A stretch of DNA of 64,000 nucleotides, taken from the NCBI GenBank assembly GCA_016794585.1, contig JAEUJM010000001.1, positions 1-64,000 of the forward strand, written 5' to 3'. The position numbers and the translations under genes were made by a program. The notes under the pieces were generated by a model. That model saw only the letters and a program-made list of their open reading frames with translations, did not search any database and had not been told where the DNA came from. The DNA is from Acidimicrobiales bacterium. GTDB lineage: Bacteria; Actinomycetota; Acidimicrobiia; Acidimicrobiales; DATDAH01. Positions 42,453-52,751 of this stretch are shown here, in pieces. Within the stretch, counting starts at the first letter, position 1, and every line of letters begins with the position of its first letter.

Positions 42453-42514
42453 GGCGGCAGCCTCCGTTCGTGGTTGGCGGGTGGGTGTCGAGGCGGGTGT
42501 CCGCCGCGGGTGGA

Positions 42515-42832
42515 TCAGATGCAGCCGCGGGGCTTGGGGATGCCGGCGATCTTGGCGGCCATCTTCGCCGGGCCCTTCGGGAAGAGCAGGTAGAGCTCCT
42601 TCACCGAGACGCCCGAGGTCTTGCCGAGGACGCGGACCGTCGGGCCCGTGCCCTTCTCGAAGTACTGCGAGCGCATGAACTCGAGGACCGTCCAGTGATC
42701 GGGGGTGAGCTCGTCGATGCCGGCCTCCTGGGCCAGCTCGACGGCCATCTCCTTGGTCCACTCCTCGGGCTCGGTGAAGAACCCTTCGTCGTTGACGTCG
42801 ACGGTGGTGCCGGCGAGGGTGCGGGTGGGCAT
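42515..42832 (-). CDS. DsrC/TusE-like sulfur-relay protein with one C-terminal cysteine
   Basis: 105 residues. The core EWTKEMAVELAQEAGIDELT and the C-terminal arm AGIPKPRGCI match DsrC/TusE. Only the penultimate cysteine (C104) is present; the second arm cysteine of true DsrC, about ten residues upstream, is absent (A93/K94). Thus it should carry a persulfide but not form the trisulfide-type loop used with DsrAB, and no dsrAB is present. ATG 42832 lies 17 bp after the SQR stop. Likely acceptor or donor in a sulfane-sulfur relay with the DsrE2-like protein. Confidence 0.88.
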   Translation of the reverse strand: MPTRTLAGTTVDVNDEGFFTEPEEWTKEMAVELAQEAGIDELTPDHWTVLEFMRSQYFEKGTGPTVRVLGKTSGVSVKELYLLFPKGPAKMAAKIAGIPKPRGCI

Positions 42833-42849
42833 GGTGCCTCCTGTGTCGG

Positions 42850-44112
42850 TCAGTTGGCGGTGGGCGAACTGGGGGTGGGGGCGCCGGCGGACTTGCCCGC
42901 TTCGGGCATGTCGGCGCCGATGCCGGGGATGTCGCGGCCCGGGAGCAGGGCGTGCCAGTAGAACCACTGGAACATCAGCTTCCCGAGGTGGTTCATGCGG
43001 GACTCCTTCAACAGGGGCATGCCGACCGCGGCGGGGAAGTGGCCCGGGAGCGGCTCGGTCTCGTAGTTGAAGTCGATGAGCAGGGCCTTGTGGAACCCCG
43101 TCTCGATGAAGCAGTTGGCGTGGCCGTCGTAGCCGGCATCGAGCTCCTCGCCGGCCAGGAAGCGCTTCACGTTCTCGACCAGCACCTCGCCCTCGAAGTG
43201 GGTCACGGACCCGGCCTTCGAGGCGGGGACGTTGGTGGCGTCGCCGATGGCGAAGACGTTGGGGGCCACCTTGGACTGGAGCGTGTGCTCGTCGGTCGGG
43301 ACGAAGTTGAGCTCGTCGCCGAGGCCCGGGGAGCGGCCCACGTACTCGGCGCCGCTGTGCAGGGGGATCACGACGGCGAGGTCGAAGGGCACCTCACGTC
43401 CGTCGAACCCGGTCAGCGTGCCGGCGGTGCCGTCGACCTCGCCCGTGTTGAACTCCGTGACGAGCTCGATGTCCTTCTCCGCGAGCAGGCCGCTGAGGGC
43501 ACCGGAGGCGACCGGCTTGGTGAAGGCCCCGTCGAGGGGGGTCACGTAGGTGATCTCGATGCCGCGGCGCACGCCCCGCTCGCGGAAGTACCAGTCGGCG
43601 AGGAAGCAGAACTCCAGCGGCGCCACGGGGCACTTGATGGGCATGTCGACCACGTTGACGACCAGGCGGCCCTGGCGGAACGAGGCGAGGGCGGACTCGA
43701 GGGCGGCGGCACCCTCGGGCGTGTAGAAGGTGAAGACCTTCTCCATCCACCCGGGCCCGTCGAGACCCTCGGTCTCCTCCGGGGTCAGCACGGCGCCCGT
43801 GGCCACGATCAACACGTCGTAGTGGAGGGTGGTGCCGTCGTTCAGGTGGACCTCTTGTCCCCCGATGTCGACGCGGTCGATGCCGTCCTGGCGGTAGTCG
43901 ATGCCCCGGTGCAGTTGGCGCTTGCGGGAGCGCACGATGTCTTCGGGGTGGGTCAGGCCGAACGGCACGAAGAGCAGGCCCGGCTGGTAGACGTGCGAGT
44001 CGTCCTGGTCGACGACGGTGATGTTCACGTCGTCGGGGAGCTCGCGGCGCAGCCGGTTGGCGCCGAGCGTGCCGCCGGTGCCGCCTCCGAGGATCACCAC
44101 ATGTCTGGTCAC
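42850..44112 (-). CDS. sqr: sulfide:quinone oxidoreductase
   Basis: 420 residues. The FAD-binding GGGTGGTLGANRL at the start and ANVFAIGDATNVP near 285-297 mark a flavoprotein disulfide reductase. Cysteines C161 and C169 (MPIKCPVAPLEFCF) and C334 (HANCFIETG) match the redox and persulfide cysteines of sulfide:quinone oxidoreductases. The C-terminal segment FQWFYWHALLPGR is amphipathic and probably binds the membrane. It oxidises sulfide and passes electrons to quinone. GTG 44112 starts the domain directly. A second CstR-like site lies upstream at 44161-44176. Confidence 0.88.
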   Translation of the reverse strand: MTRHVVILGGGTGGTLGANRLRRELPDDVNITVVDQDDSHVYQPGLLFVPFGLTHPEDIVRSRKRQLHRGIDYRQDGIDRVDIGGQEVHLNDGTTLHYDVLIVATGAVLTPEETEGLDGPGWMEKVFTFYTPEGAAALESALASFRQGRLVVNVVDMPIKCPVAPLEFCFLADWYFRERGVRRGIEITYVTPLDGAFTKPVASGALSGLLAEKDIELVTEFNTGEVDGTAGTLTGFDGREVPFDLAVVIPLHSGAEYVGRSPGLGDELNFVPTDEHTLQSKVAPNVFAIGDATNVPASKAGSVTHFEGEVLVENVKRFLAGEELDAGYDGHANCFIETGFHKALLIDFNYETEPLPGHFPAAVGMPLLKESRMNHLGKLMFQWFYWHALLPGRDIPGIGADMPEAGKSAGAPTPSSPTAN

Positions 44113-44160
44113 GAACCCAGCGTGCCCGCTGGCTTCCCCACCGGGTAGGTACGAAAGTCC

Positions 44161-44176
44161 CTACTCCCGGGGGTAT
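44161..44176 (-). promoter_or_regulatory. degenerate CstR-like operator upstream of sqr
   Basis: On the minus strand ATACCCCCGGGAGTAG keeps one perfect half-site (ATACCC) and a weak second half (GAGTAG) with the same spacing as the site at 44513-44528. It lies about 50 bp before the sqr start, a suitable position for repression. Confidence 0.42.
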
Positions 44177-44177
44177 T

Positions 44178-44199
44178 GGTCCCCTCCCGAGGGAGGACC
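44178..44199 (-). terminator. hairpin after the cstR-like gene
   Basis: GGTCCCCTCCC-GA-GGGAGGACC, a strong stem with one bulged base, directly downstream of the regulator stop (44208) and before the sqr operator. It would separate the regulator from sqr. Confidence 0.5.
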
Positions 44200-44207
44200 C
44201 TGCCGCT

Positions 44208-44477
44208 TCAGGAGAGGCTGAGGAACATCTTCTGGACGTTCTCGAGGTCGTAGCCCTCCTCGGCGGACCGCTCGGGGTCGCTGAGGCACCACGTGAGCCC
44301 GGCGGTGATGAGGACGAAGCCGGTGCGCTGAAGGGCCTTGGTGGCGGCCGCGAGCTGCTGGGCGATCTCCCGGCAGTCCCGCCCGTCCTCCAGCATCTGC
44401 TGCACGCCTCGGAGCTGGCCCTCGGCGCGGCGGAGGCGCTTGGTCAGGTCGTCGACGGTCTCGGGGGGCAGTTCCAC
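44208..44477 (-). CDS. cstR: CsoR/RcnR-family repressor, CstR-like persulfide sensor
   Basis: 89 residues of the all-helical CsoR family: LTKRLRRAEGQLRGVQQMLEDGRDC, EIAQQLAAATKAL, GLTWCLSD. The copper sensor CsoR uses Cys-His-Cys; here the two cysteines C35 and C64 are kept with 29-residue spacing, but the His position (60) is Gly. That is the pattern of the persulfide sensor CstR. GTG 44477 has GGAGG five bases upstream; an upstream in-frame start is less likely. Divergent from the cstB-like gene across a perfect CstR-type operator. It should repress the whole sulfide module until reactive sulfur species accumulate. Confidence 0.85.
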   Translation of the reverse strand: MELPPETVDDLTKRLRRAEGQLRGVQQMLEDGRDCREIAQQLAAATKALQRTGFVLITAGLTWCLSDPERSAEEGYDLENVQKMFLSLS

Positions 44478-44512
44478 GGTTCCTCCAGGGGTGCGAGCTC
44501 GGTCGGGCCAGG

Positions 44513-44528
44513 ATACCCTATGGGGTAT
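44513..44528. promoter_or_regulatory. CstR-type operator overlapping the cstB-like start codon
   Basis: ATACCC-TATG-GGGTAT, a perfect palindromic pair of 6-bp half-sites of the CsoR/CstR type. The start codon ATG (44527) uses the last two operator bases. TACCCT (44515-44520) fits the actinobacterial -10 pattern TAnnnT at the right distance for transcription to start at the A of ATG, so the message may be leaderless. Confidence 0.72.
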
Positions 44529-45921
44529 GCACTTCACCCAGTACTACCTCGATTGCCTATCGCAAGCGTCGTACCTGATCGGTGACCAGACCACGGGTCG
44601 GGCGGTGGTGGTCGATCCTCGCCGCGACATCCAGGAGTACCTCGATGACGCCGAAGCCGCCGGCCTGGTCATCGAGCTGATCATCGAGACGCACTTCCAC
44701 GCCGACTTCCTGTCGGGCCACCTCGAGCTGGCGGAAGCCACCGGTGCGGCCATCGGCTTCGGCGAGGTGGCCCAGGCCGACTTCCCCATCCGCCGCCTCG
44801 GTGACGGTGAGCGCATCAGCCTCGGGGAGGTGACGTTGGAGATCCGGGCCACGCCGGGACACACGCCCGAGTCCATCAGCGTGGTGGTCTACGAGCGCCC
44901 CGCCGACGAGGTGCCCTACGGGGTGCTGACCGGCGACACCCTCTTCATCGGCGACGTCGGCCGACCGGACCTGCTGTCGTCCATCGGCGTCTCGGCCGAC
45001 GACCTCGGCCGCCAGCTGTACCACTCACTGCACGAGAAGCTGCTGACCCTGCCCGACGTGACCCGGGTGTTCCCCGCCCACGGTGCGGGGTCGGCCTGCG
45101 GCAAGAACCTGTCCACCGAGACGCAGTCCACCATCGGCGAGCAGCGGGCCACGAACTACGCGTTGGCCCCGATGACCGAGGCGGAGTTCGTGGCCGTCGT
45201 CACCGAGGGCCAGCCCTCGGCACCGGGGTACTTCGCCTTCGACGCAGGCCTGAACCGCCGCCAACGCGAACTGCTCGACGAGACCGAGCCCCCGGAGGCC
45301 CTCACCCTCGACGCGGTGCTCGAGCATCAGCGGGCGGGTGCGGCCGTGCTCGACACGCGCGACGCCAACGAGTACTCGATCGGGCACCTGGCCGGGTCGC
45401 TCAACGTCGGCGCCGGTGGCCGGTTCGCGGAGTACGCCGGCAGCGTCGTCGGGCCCGACACCCCCATCGTCCTGGTCACCGACCCGGGCGGGGAGCTCGA
45501 GGCGAAGGTCCGCCTCGCCCGCATCGGCTTCGACACCGTCGTCGGCGCCTTGGCCGAGCCCGTGGCCTCCTTCCTCGCCCACCCCGACGTGGTCGAGACG
45601 AGCACCCGCGTCACGGCGGCCGAGCTCGAGGCGGCACTGGGGGAGGTCACCCTGGTCGACGTGCGCAACCCGGGCGAGGTGAAGCTGGGCATGATCGACG
45701 GGGCCCGCCACGTCCCCGTGGCCGAGCTGCGGGACCGTCTCGGCGAGCTCGACCCCGAGGCACCCACGGTCGTCTACTGCGCCGGGGGCTACCGCTCGAT
45801 CCTGGCGTCCAGCCTGCTCCGCTCGGCGGGCTTCACCCAGGTGTCCGATCTGCTCGGGGGCTACGGCGCGTGGATGACCCACCTCAGCCGTGACGAGGTG
45901 GGCGCCGGCACCTCGTCGTGA
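44527..45921 (+). CDS. cstB: CstB-like persulfide dioxygenase with two rhodanese domains
   Basis: 464 residues. Residues 1-240 are a metallo-beta-lactamase fold persulfide dioxygenase: THFHADFLSGH (H56, H58, D60), GHTPES (H112), GDTLFIGDVGRPDLL and FPAHGAGS (H185). Residues about 262-352 are a rhodanese domain whose active-site loop reads VLVTDPGG, without cysteine, so it is a pseudo-rhodanese. Residues about 362-455 are a second rhodanese with C418 in VVYCAGGYRS. This order is the one of staphylococcal CstB, which turns persulfide into thiosulfate. ATG 44527 overlaps the operator. The stop overlaps the exporter gene as GTGA. Confidence 0.9.
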   Translation: MHFTQYYLDCLSQASYLIGDQTTGRAVVVDPRRDIQEYLDDAEAAGLVIELIIETHFHADFLSGHLELAEATGAAIGFGEVAQADFPIRRLGDGERISLGEVTLEIRATPGHTPESISVVVYERPADEVPYGVLTGDTLFIGDVGRPDLLSSIGVSADDLGRQLYHSLHEKLLTLPDVTRVFPAHGAGSACGKNLSTETQSTIGEQRATNYALAPMTEAEFVAVVTEGQPSAPGYFAFDAGLNRRQRELLDETEPPEALTLDAVLEHQRAGAAVLDTRDANEYSIGHLAGSLNVGAGGRFAEYAGSVVGPDTPIVLVTDPGGELEAKVRLARIGFDTVVGALAEPVASFLAHPDVVETSTRVTAAELEAALGEVTLVDVRNPGEVKLGMIDGARHVPVAELRDRLGELDPEAPTVVYCAGGYRSILASSLLRSAGFTQVSDLLGGYGAWMTHLSRDEVGAGTSS

Positions 45922-46754
45922 GGGCGCTCCTCACCTCGCCGTTCGGCTTCCTCATCGGCCTGTCCCTCGGCGCGCTGGGCGGCGGGGGCTCGATCCTCGC
46001 CGTGCCGGTGCTCGTCTACATCGCGGGGGAGAGCCCGCAGGCGGCCACGACCACCTCGCTCATCGTCGTCGGCCTCGCCGCCCTGGTCGGCATGGGCGAG
46101 CACCTCCGGGCCGGTCGGGTCGAGGTCCGTCCCGGCCTCCTGTTCGGGCTGGCCGGCGTCGGTGGCTCGTTCCTCGGCTCCGCGTTGAACCGCGGGCTCG
46201 ACCCCGACGTCCTGCTCCTGGCCTTCTCCGGGCTCATCGTGATCGCCGCGTGGCGGATGCTGACCGGCTGCCCCACCTGCACCCGGGTCGGCGAGGAGGC
46301 CGCCGAGCGGGCGGCGGGCCTCGGTGGTGGGAGCGGGGCCGGCGGTGGGAGCGTGGGCGTCCGCCTGCGCCTCGACGCCGCCACGGTGGCCAAGGTGGTG
46401 GCGGCGGGCACAGCGGTGGGCTTCTTCACCGGCCTGTTCGGCGTGGGTGGCGGCTTCATCATCGTGCCCGCGCTCACGCTGCTGCTGGCCTTTCCCATGC
46501 CCAAGGCCATCGGCACCTCACTGCTCATCATCGCCATCAACTGCGCGTGGGCGCTTTTGGCCCGGGTGGGCCACACCGAGGTCGACTGGGCCGTCACGAT
46601 CCCCTTCGCCGTCGCCGCCCTCGCCGGCGTGCTGACCGGGACCCGCATCGCCGATCGCCTGCCGGCACAGACCCTGCTGCGGTGGTTCGCCGGCCTGCTC
46701 GTGGCCGTCGCCGCCTACACCGCGGTGTCGTCGTTGCTGAAGCTGCTGGGCTAG
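45918..46754 (+). CDS. TauE/SafE-family sulfite or sulfur-oxyanion exporter
   Basis: 278 residues with about eight hydrophobic segments. The two-fold repeat begins [26 protein letters not shown] and again [23 protein letters not shown], the signature of TauE/SafE transporters. It would export sulfite or thiosulfate made by the CstB-like enzyme, as in the staphylococcal cst operon. GTG 45918 overlaps the cstB stop. Its own stop overlaps, tail to tail, the stop of PEP synthase through CTAG. Confidence 0.9.
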   Translation: MRALLTSPFGFLIGLSLGALGGGGSILAVPVLVYIAGESPQAATTTSLIVVGLAALVGMGEHLRAGRVEVRPGLLFGLAGVGGSFLGSALNRGLDPDVLLLAFSGLIVIAAWRMLTGCPTCTRVGEEAAERAAGLGGGSGAGGGSVGVRLRLDAATVAKVVAAGTAVGFFTGLFGVGGGFIIVPALTLLLAFPMPKAIGTSLLIIAINCAWALLARVGHTEVDWAVTIPFAVAALAGVLTGTRIADRLPAQTLLRWFAGLLVAVAAYTAVSSLLKLLG

Positions 46755-49093
46755 GCCTGCCGGGCCGCTTCGACGAGCATGCGCCGCTCGGACGCGGCGA
46801 GCACGCGTCGGGTGGCGAGCGCCGCATCCGGGGTGACCGACACCGACGTGATGCCGAACCGGACGAGGTGCTCCGCGAACGCGGGGTCGTTCGACGGCGC
46901 CTGGCCGCACAGCGAGCTGGTGAGCCCGTGGGCCCGTGCCTCGGAGATGATGGCGCCGATGGCGGCGAGCACGGCGACGTCGTTGGCGTCGAAGAGCTCG
47001 GCACAGATCTCGGAGTCGCGGTCCACGCCGAGGACGAGCTGGGTGAGGTCGTTGGAGCCGATGGAGACGCCGTCGATGCCGGCCCGGGCGTAGTCGCCGA
47101 TGCGGTAGACGACCGAGGGGACCTCCGCCATCACCCAACGGTGCAGGCCGCGCTGTCGGCCGAGGGGGCTGCGGTCGACGAGCTCCAGGCAGGCCTCGAG
47201 CTCCCAGAGCGTCCGCACGAACGGGAGCATCAGGTGGAGGTTCGGCGTCTCCTCCCGCACCCGTGCGAGCACCTCGAGCTCCATGGCGAAGACCTCGGGC
47301 TCGCGCACGTAGCGGTAGCAGCCCCGGTAGCCGATCATCGGGTTGTTCTCGACGGGCTCGTACTCCTCACCGCCCTCGAGGCCTCGGAACTCGTTCGTGC
47401 GGAAGTCCATGGCCCGGTACACGACCGGACGCGGCGCGAAGGCGCGGGTCACCTGGGAGAGCGACGCGGCCATGGCGTCGACGAAGGTCTCGCGCCGACC
47501 GTCGGCGAGCAGCTTCTTGGGGTGGATGCCGCCAAGCGCGTCGGTGATCATGAACTCGGCGCGGAGCAGGCCGACCCCGTCGACGGGAAGGGCGGCGGCC
47601 TCCTCGGCGTGCGCGGCCATCGCGAGGTTGACGTGGAGCCGGGTGGCGAGGGGCTCGTCGGCGCCGCCGCCACCCGAGGCGGCCGGTGCCACCGGCGCGC
47701 CGGGCGCGACGGTCGGGGGCGCCAGGAGCGAGGCGGACACGTCGCCGGCCCACACCTCACCCTTGGCGCCGTCGATGGTGACGACCTCGCCGTCGCGCAG
47801 GGCGGTGGTCGCCGTGCGGGCGCCCACCACCGCCGGGACTCGCAGCTCTCGGCTGACGATGGCGGCGTGGCAGGTCATCCCGCCGCCGTCGGTGACGAGG
47901 CCTGCCGCGCGTCGGATGGTGGGCACCCAGTCCGGGTTGGTCATGGGGGCCACGAGGATCTCGCCGTCCTCCAAGCGGTGGCCCTCGTCCACCGCGCGCA
48001 GGACGCGTGCCCGGCCGACCGCGACGCCGGGCGCCGCGGCGAGCCCCCGCACCAGCGCGCCGGCGGCGTCCGTCGCGCCGCCGGCGATCGCGCCGCCGGC
48101 CTCAGGGGCGGCCGGGGGCGGGCCCTGGTCGAGGGTCGTGATGGGTCGGGATTGGACGAGGCGCAGCTCGCCGCTCGGGGTGATGACCCACTCGGTGTCC
48201 TGCGGCGACCCGTAGTGCGCCTCGACGTCGCGCCCGAGCGCGGCGATGGCCACCACCTGGTCGTCGGTGAGCACCCGTCGGGTGCGCTCGTCGCCGGCGA
48301 GCGCGATGGTCTCGTCGCCGCCTCCCGCCGCCCGCACGATCTTGTGGCTCTTGATGCCGACCCTCGCCTCGCGCACGTCGAGCGTGTCCTTGGCCACCAG
48401 GTAGGAGTCCGGCTCGACCTGGCCACCCACGACGACCTCGCCCTGCCCGGGCGCTCCCTCGATGACGAGGGTGCTGCGGTCGCCGTCGGCCGGGTTGGCG
48501 GTGAACATCACCCCGGAGGCGACGGCCTCGGCCATCTCCTGCACCACGACCGCGATGGCGGGCTCGTCGGTCAGGTGCTGGCTGGCCCGGTAGGCGAGGA
48601 CCCGGGCGCTGAAGGCGGAGGCCCAGCAGTCGGTGATGGCGGTGAGCAGGGCCTCCGGGCCGCTGACGTTGGTGAAGGTGGCGTTCATGCCCGCGAAGGA
48701 GGTGCCGGCGGTGTCCTCCGCCGTCGCCGACGAGCGCACCGCCACGGCCACGTCGTCGCCGAGCGCGGCGTATGCGTCGAGGACCTGGGCCCGCAGGTCC
48801 CCGGACACGCCCGAGTCCCGCACGAGCGCCTGGCAGCGCTCGGCCAGCGCGTCGAGAGCGTCGGGGTCGAGGTCGGCGGCGGTGGGGACGAGGGTGCGCA
48901 GCTCGTCGCGGACCTCGCCGGCGTCCATGGCGCGTAGGTAGGCGCCCGCGGTGACGACGAAGCCGGGCGGCACGGGGAACCCCGCCTGCAGCAGCTCGCC
49001 GAGGTTGGCGCCCTTGCCGCCGGCGGTCCCGACCGAGTGGCGATCGAGTTGGTCGAGCGGCAGGACCAGCGGGGCGAGGGGGTCAGCGGCCAT
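46751..49093 (-). CDS. ppsA: phosphoenolpyruvate synthase (pyruvate, water dikinase)
   Basis: 780 residues in the usual order. The N-terminal ATP-grasp part contains [25 protein letters not shown] and [17 protein letters not shown]. The swivelling phospho-histidine domain has H409 in [14 protein letters not shown]. The C-terminal PEP/pyruvate barrel has [16 protein letters not shown] and GQAPSNDP; the [11 protein letters not shown] segment holds the catalytic Cys. It makes PEP from pyruvate and ATP, for gluconeogenesis. ATG 49093 gives the standard length; an upstream start at 49174 is not needed. Divergent from a P-type ATPase gene. Confidence 0.92.
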   Translation of the reverse strand: MAADPLAPLVLPLDQLDRHSVGTAGGKGANLGELLQAGFPVPPGFVVTAGAYLRAMDAGEVRDELRTLVPTAADLDPDALDALAERCQALVRDSGVSGDLRAQVLDAYAALGDDVAVAVRSSATAEDTAGTSFAGMNATFTNVSGPEALLTAITDCWASAFSARVLAYRASQHLTDEPAIAVVVQEMAEAVASGVMFTANPADGDRSTLVIEGAPGQGEVVVGGQVEPDSYLVAKDTLDVREARVGIKSHKIVRAAGGGDETIALAGDERTRRVLTDDQVVAIAALGRDVEAHYGSPQDTEWVITPSGELRLVQSRPITTLDQGPPPAAPEAGGAIAGGATDAAGALVRGLAAAPGVAVGRARVLRAVDEGHRLEDGEILVAPMTNPDWVPTIRRAAGLVTDGGGMTCHAAIVSRELRVPAVVGARTATTALRDGEVVTIDGAKGEVWAGDVSASLLAPPTVAPGAPVAPAASGGGGADEPLATRLHVNLAMAAHAEEAAALPVDGVGLLRAEFMITDALGGIHPKKLLADGRRETFVDAMAASLSQVTRAFAPRPVVYRAMDFRTNEFRGLEGGEEYEPVENNPMIGYRGCYRYVREPEVFAMELEVLARVREETPNLHLMLPFVRTLWELEACLELVDRSPLGRQRGLHRWVMAEVPSVVYRIGDYARAGIDGVSIGSNDLTQLVLGVDRDSEICAELFDANDVAVLAAIGAIISEARAHGLTSSLCGQAPSNDPAFAEHLVRFGITSVSVTPDAALATRRVLAASERRMLVEAARQA

Positions 49094-49201
49094 GGCGGTG
49101 CCTCCGGATCTGGCGCGAGGTGGTGGACGGGCGATGGCGCAGGGAGCTGCACTCGACGTCCGTCGTGGCTCCACTCAAGCCCCTGGCGATGGGGAAGGGA
49201 A

Positions 49202-49215
49202 GGGGAGAAGGTCCC
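49202..49215. promoter_or_regulatory. weak DosR-like box between ppsA and P-type ATPase gene
   Basis: On the minus strand GGGACCTTCTCCCC keeps the GGGAC and CCC ends of a DosR box with the right total length, but the second half lacks the usual G. It lies in the 182-bp divergent gap. P-type ATPases and Usp genes are typical DosR targets, but the match alone is weak. Confidence 0.25.
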
Positions 49216-49275
49216 AGGGCGCAGCGTGACCATCGACCCTGTGCCGAGCCTCGACCGTGCGGGGAAGATGGCCCC

Positions 49276-51924
<2,649 letters not shown>

Positions 51925-51935
51925 GACTGGATGCG

Positions 51936-52739
51936 ATGAGCTCGCTGGGCCGCTTCGACGCCGTTGTCTTCGACACCGACGGGGTGCTCACCGACACCGC
52001 GGTGGTCCACGCCGCCGCGTGGCAGCGGCTGTTCGACGAGTTCTTCGAGCGGTGGGCAGGGGCCGCGACCGGTGGCGCGCCGCAGGCGCCGTTCGACCCG
52101 GTCGGGGAGTACCTCGCTCTCGTGGACGGCAAGCCCCGCTACGACGGCGTGCGCAGTGTGCTCGCCGCACGGGGCATCGAGCTGCCCGAGGGCGACCCCG
52201 ACGACGAGCCCGGCGTCGAGACGGTGTGCGGCCTCGGCAATGCCAAGGACGCCTACTTCCACGAACGAATGCGGGCGGACGGCGTCCGAGCGTTCGCCGA
52301 CGCCCGCCGCCTGCTCGACCGGCTGGAGGCCGGCGGCCGCCGATCCGCGGTGGTCTCGGCCAGCCGCAACGCCCGTGAGGTGCTGGCCACGGCGGGCCTG
52401 CTCGACCGCTTCGCGGTGGTGGTCGACGGCGTCGACAGCGATCGACTGGGCCTGGCGGGCAAGCCGGACCCGGCGCTCTTCCTCACGGCCGCCGACGGCC
52501 TGGGGGTACCGCCGCACGCCGCCGTGGTGGTCGAGGACGCGGTCGCCGGCGTCGAGGCCGGCCGGCGCGGCGGGTTCGGCCTGGTGGTGGGGGTGGACCG
52601 GGTGGGTCAGGCCGAGCACCTCCACGCCGCCGGGGCCCACCTCGTGCTCCCGGACCTCGACCACCTTCACGTCGAGGCCGAGGGGCCGACGGGTGAGGGG
52701 GACCCGGAACCGGGCGCTCGTCCCGGGCCCGGCGGGTAG
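51936..52739 (+). CDS. HAD-superfamily hydrolase, beta-phosphoglucomutase-like
   Basis: 267 residues. Motif I is VVFDTDGVLTDTAVVHAAAW (D13 and D15), the shape of beta-phosphoglucomutase. Motif II lies in AVVSASRN, the Lys in LAGKPDPALF and motif IV in VVVEDAVAGVEAGR. With the GH65 phosphorylase next to it, it should convert the beta-glucose 1-phosphate produced there into glucose 6-phosphate. The start could instead be GTG 51921, which overlaps the ATPase stop (GTGA) and would add five residues. A 12-bp gap with AGAGGA leads to GH65. Confidence 0.88.
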   Translation: MSSLGRFDAVVFDTDGVLTDTAVVHAAAWQRLFDEFFERWAGAATGGAPQAPFDPVGEYLALVDGKPRYDGVRSVLAARGIELPEGDPDDEPGVETVCGLGNAKDAYFHERMRADGVRAFADARRLLDRLEAGGRRSAVVSASRNAREVLATAGLLDRFAVVVDGVDSDRLGLAGKPDPALFLTAADGLGVPPHAAVVVEDAVAGVEAGRRGGFGLVVGVDRVGQAEHLHAAGAHLVLPDLDHLHVEAEGPTGEGDPEPGARPGPGG

Positions 52740-52751
52740 AGAGGAACGACC

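Noticed and set aside
42515-42832. Dissimilatory sulfite reductase pathway indicated by DsrC
   Set aside because: The second arm cysteine is missing and there is no dsrAB, so it is a TusE/relay-type protein.
45890-48937. A 1015-codon plus-strand frame across tauE and ppsA
   Set aside because: Off-frame and antisense low-complexity translation crossing two clear genes.
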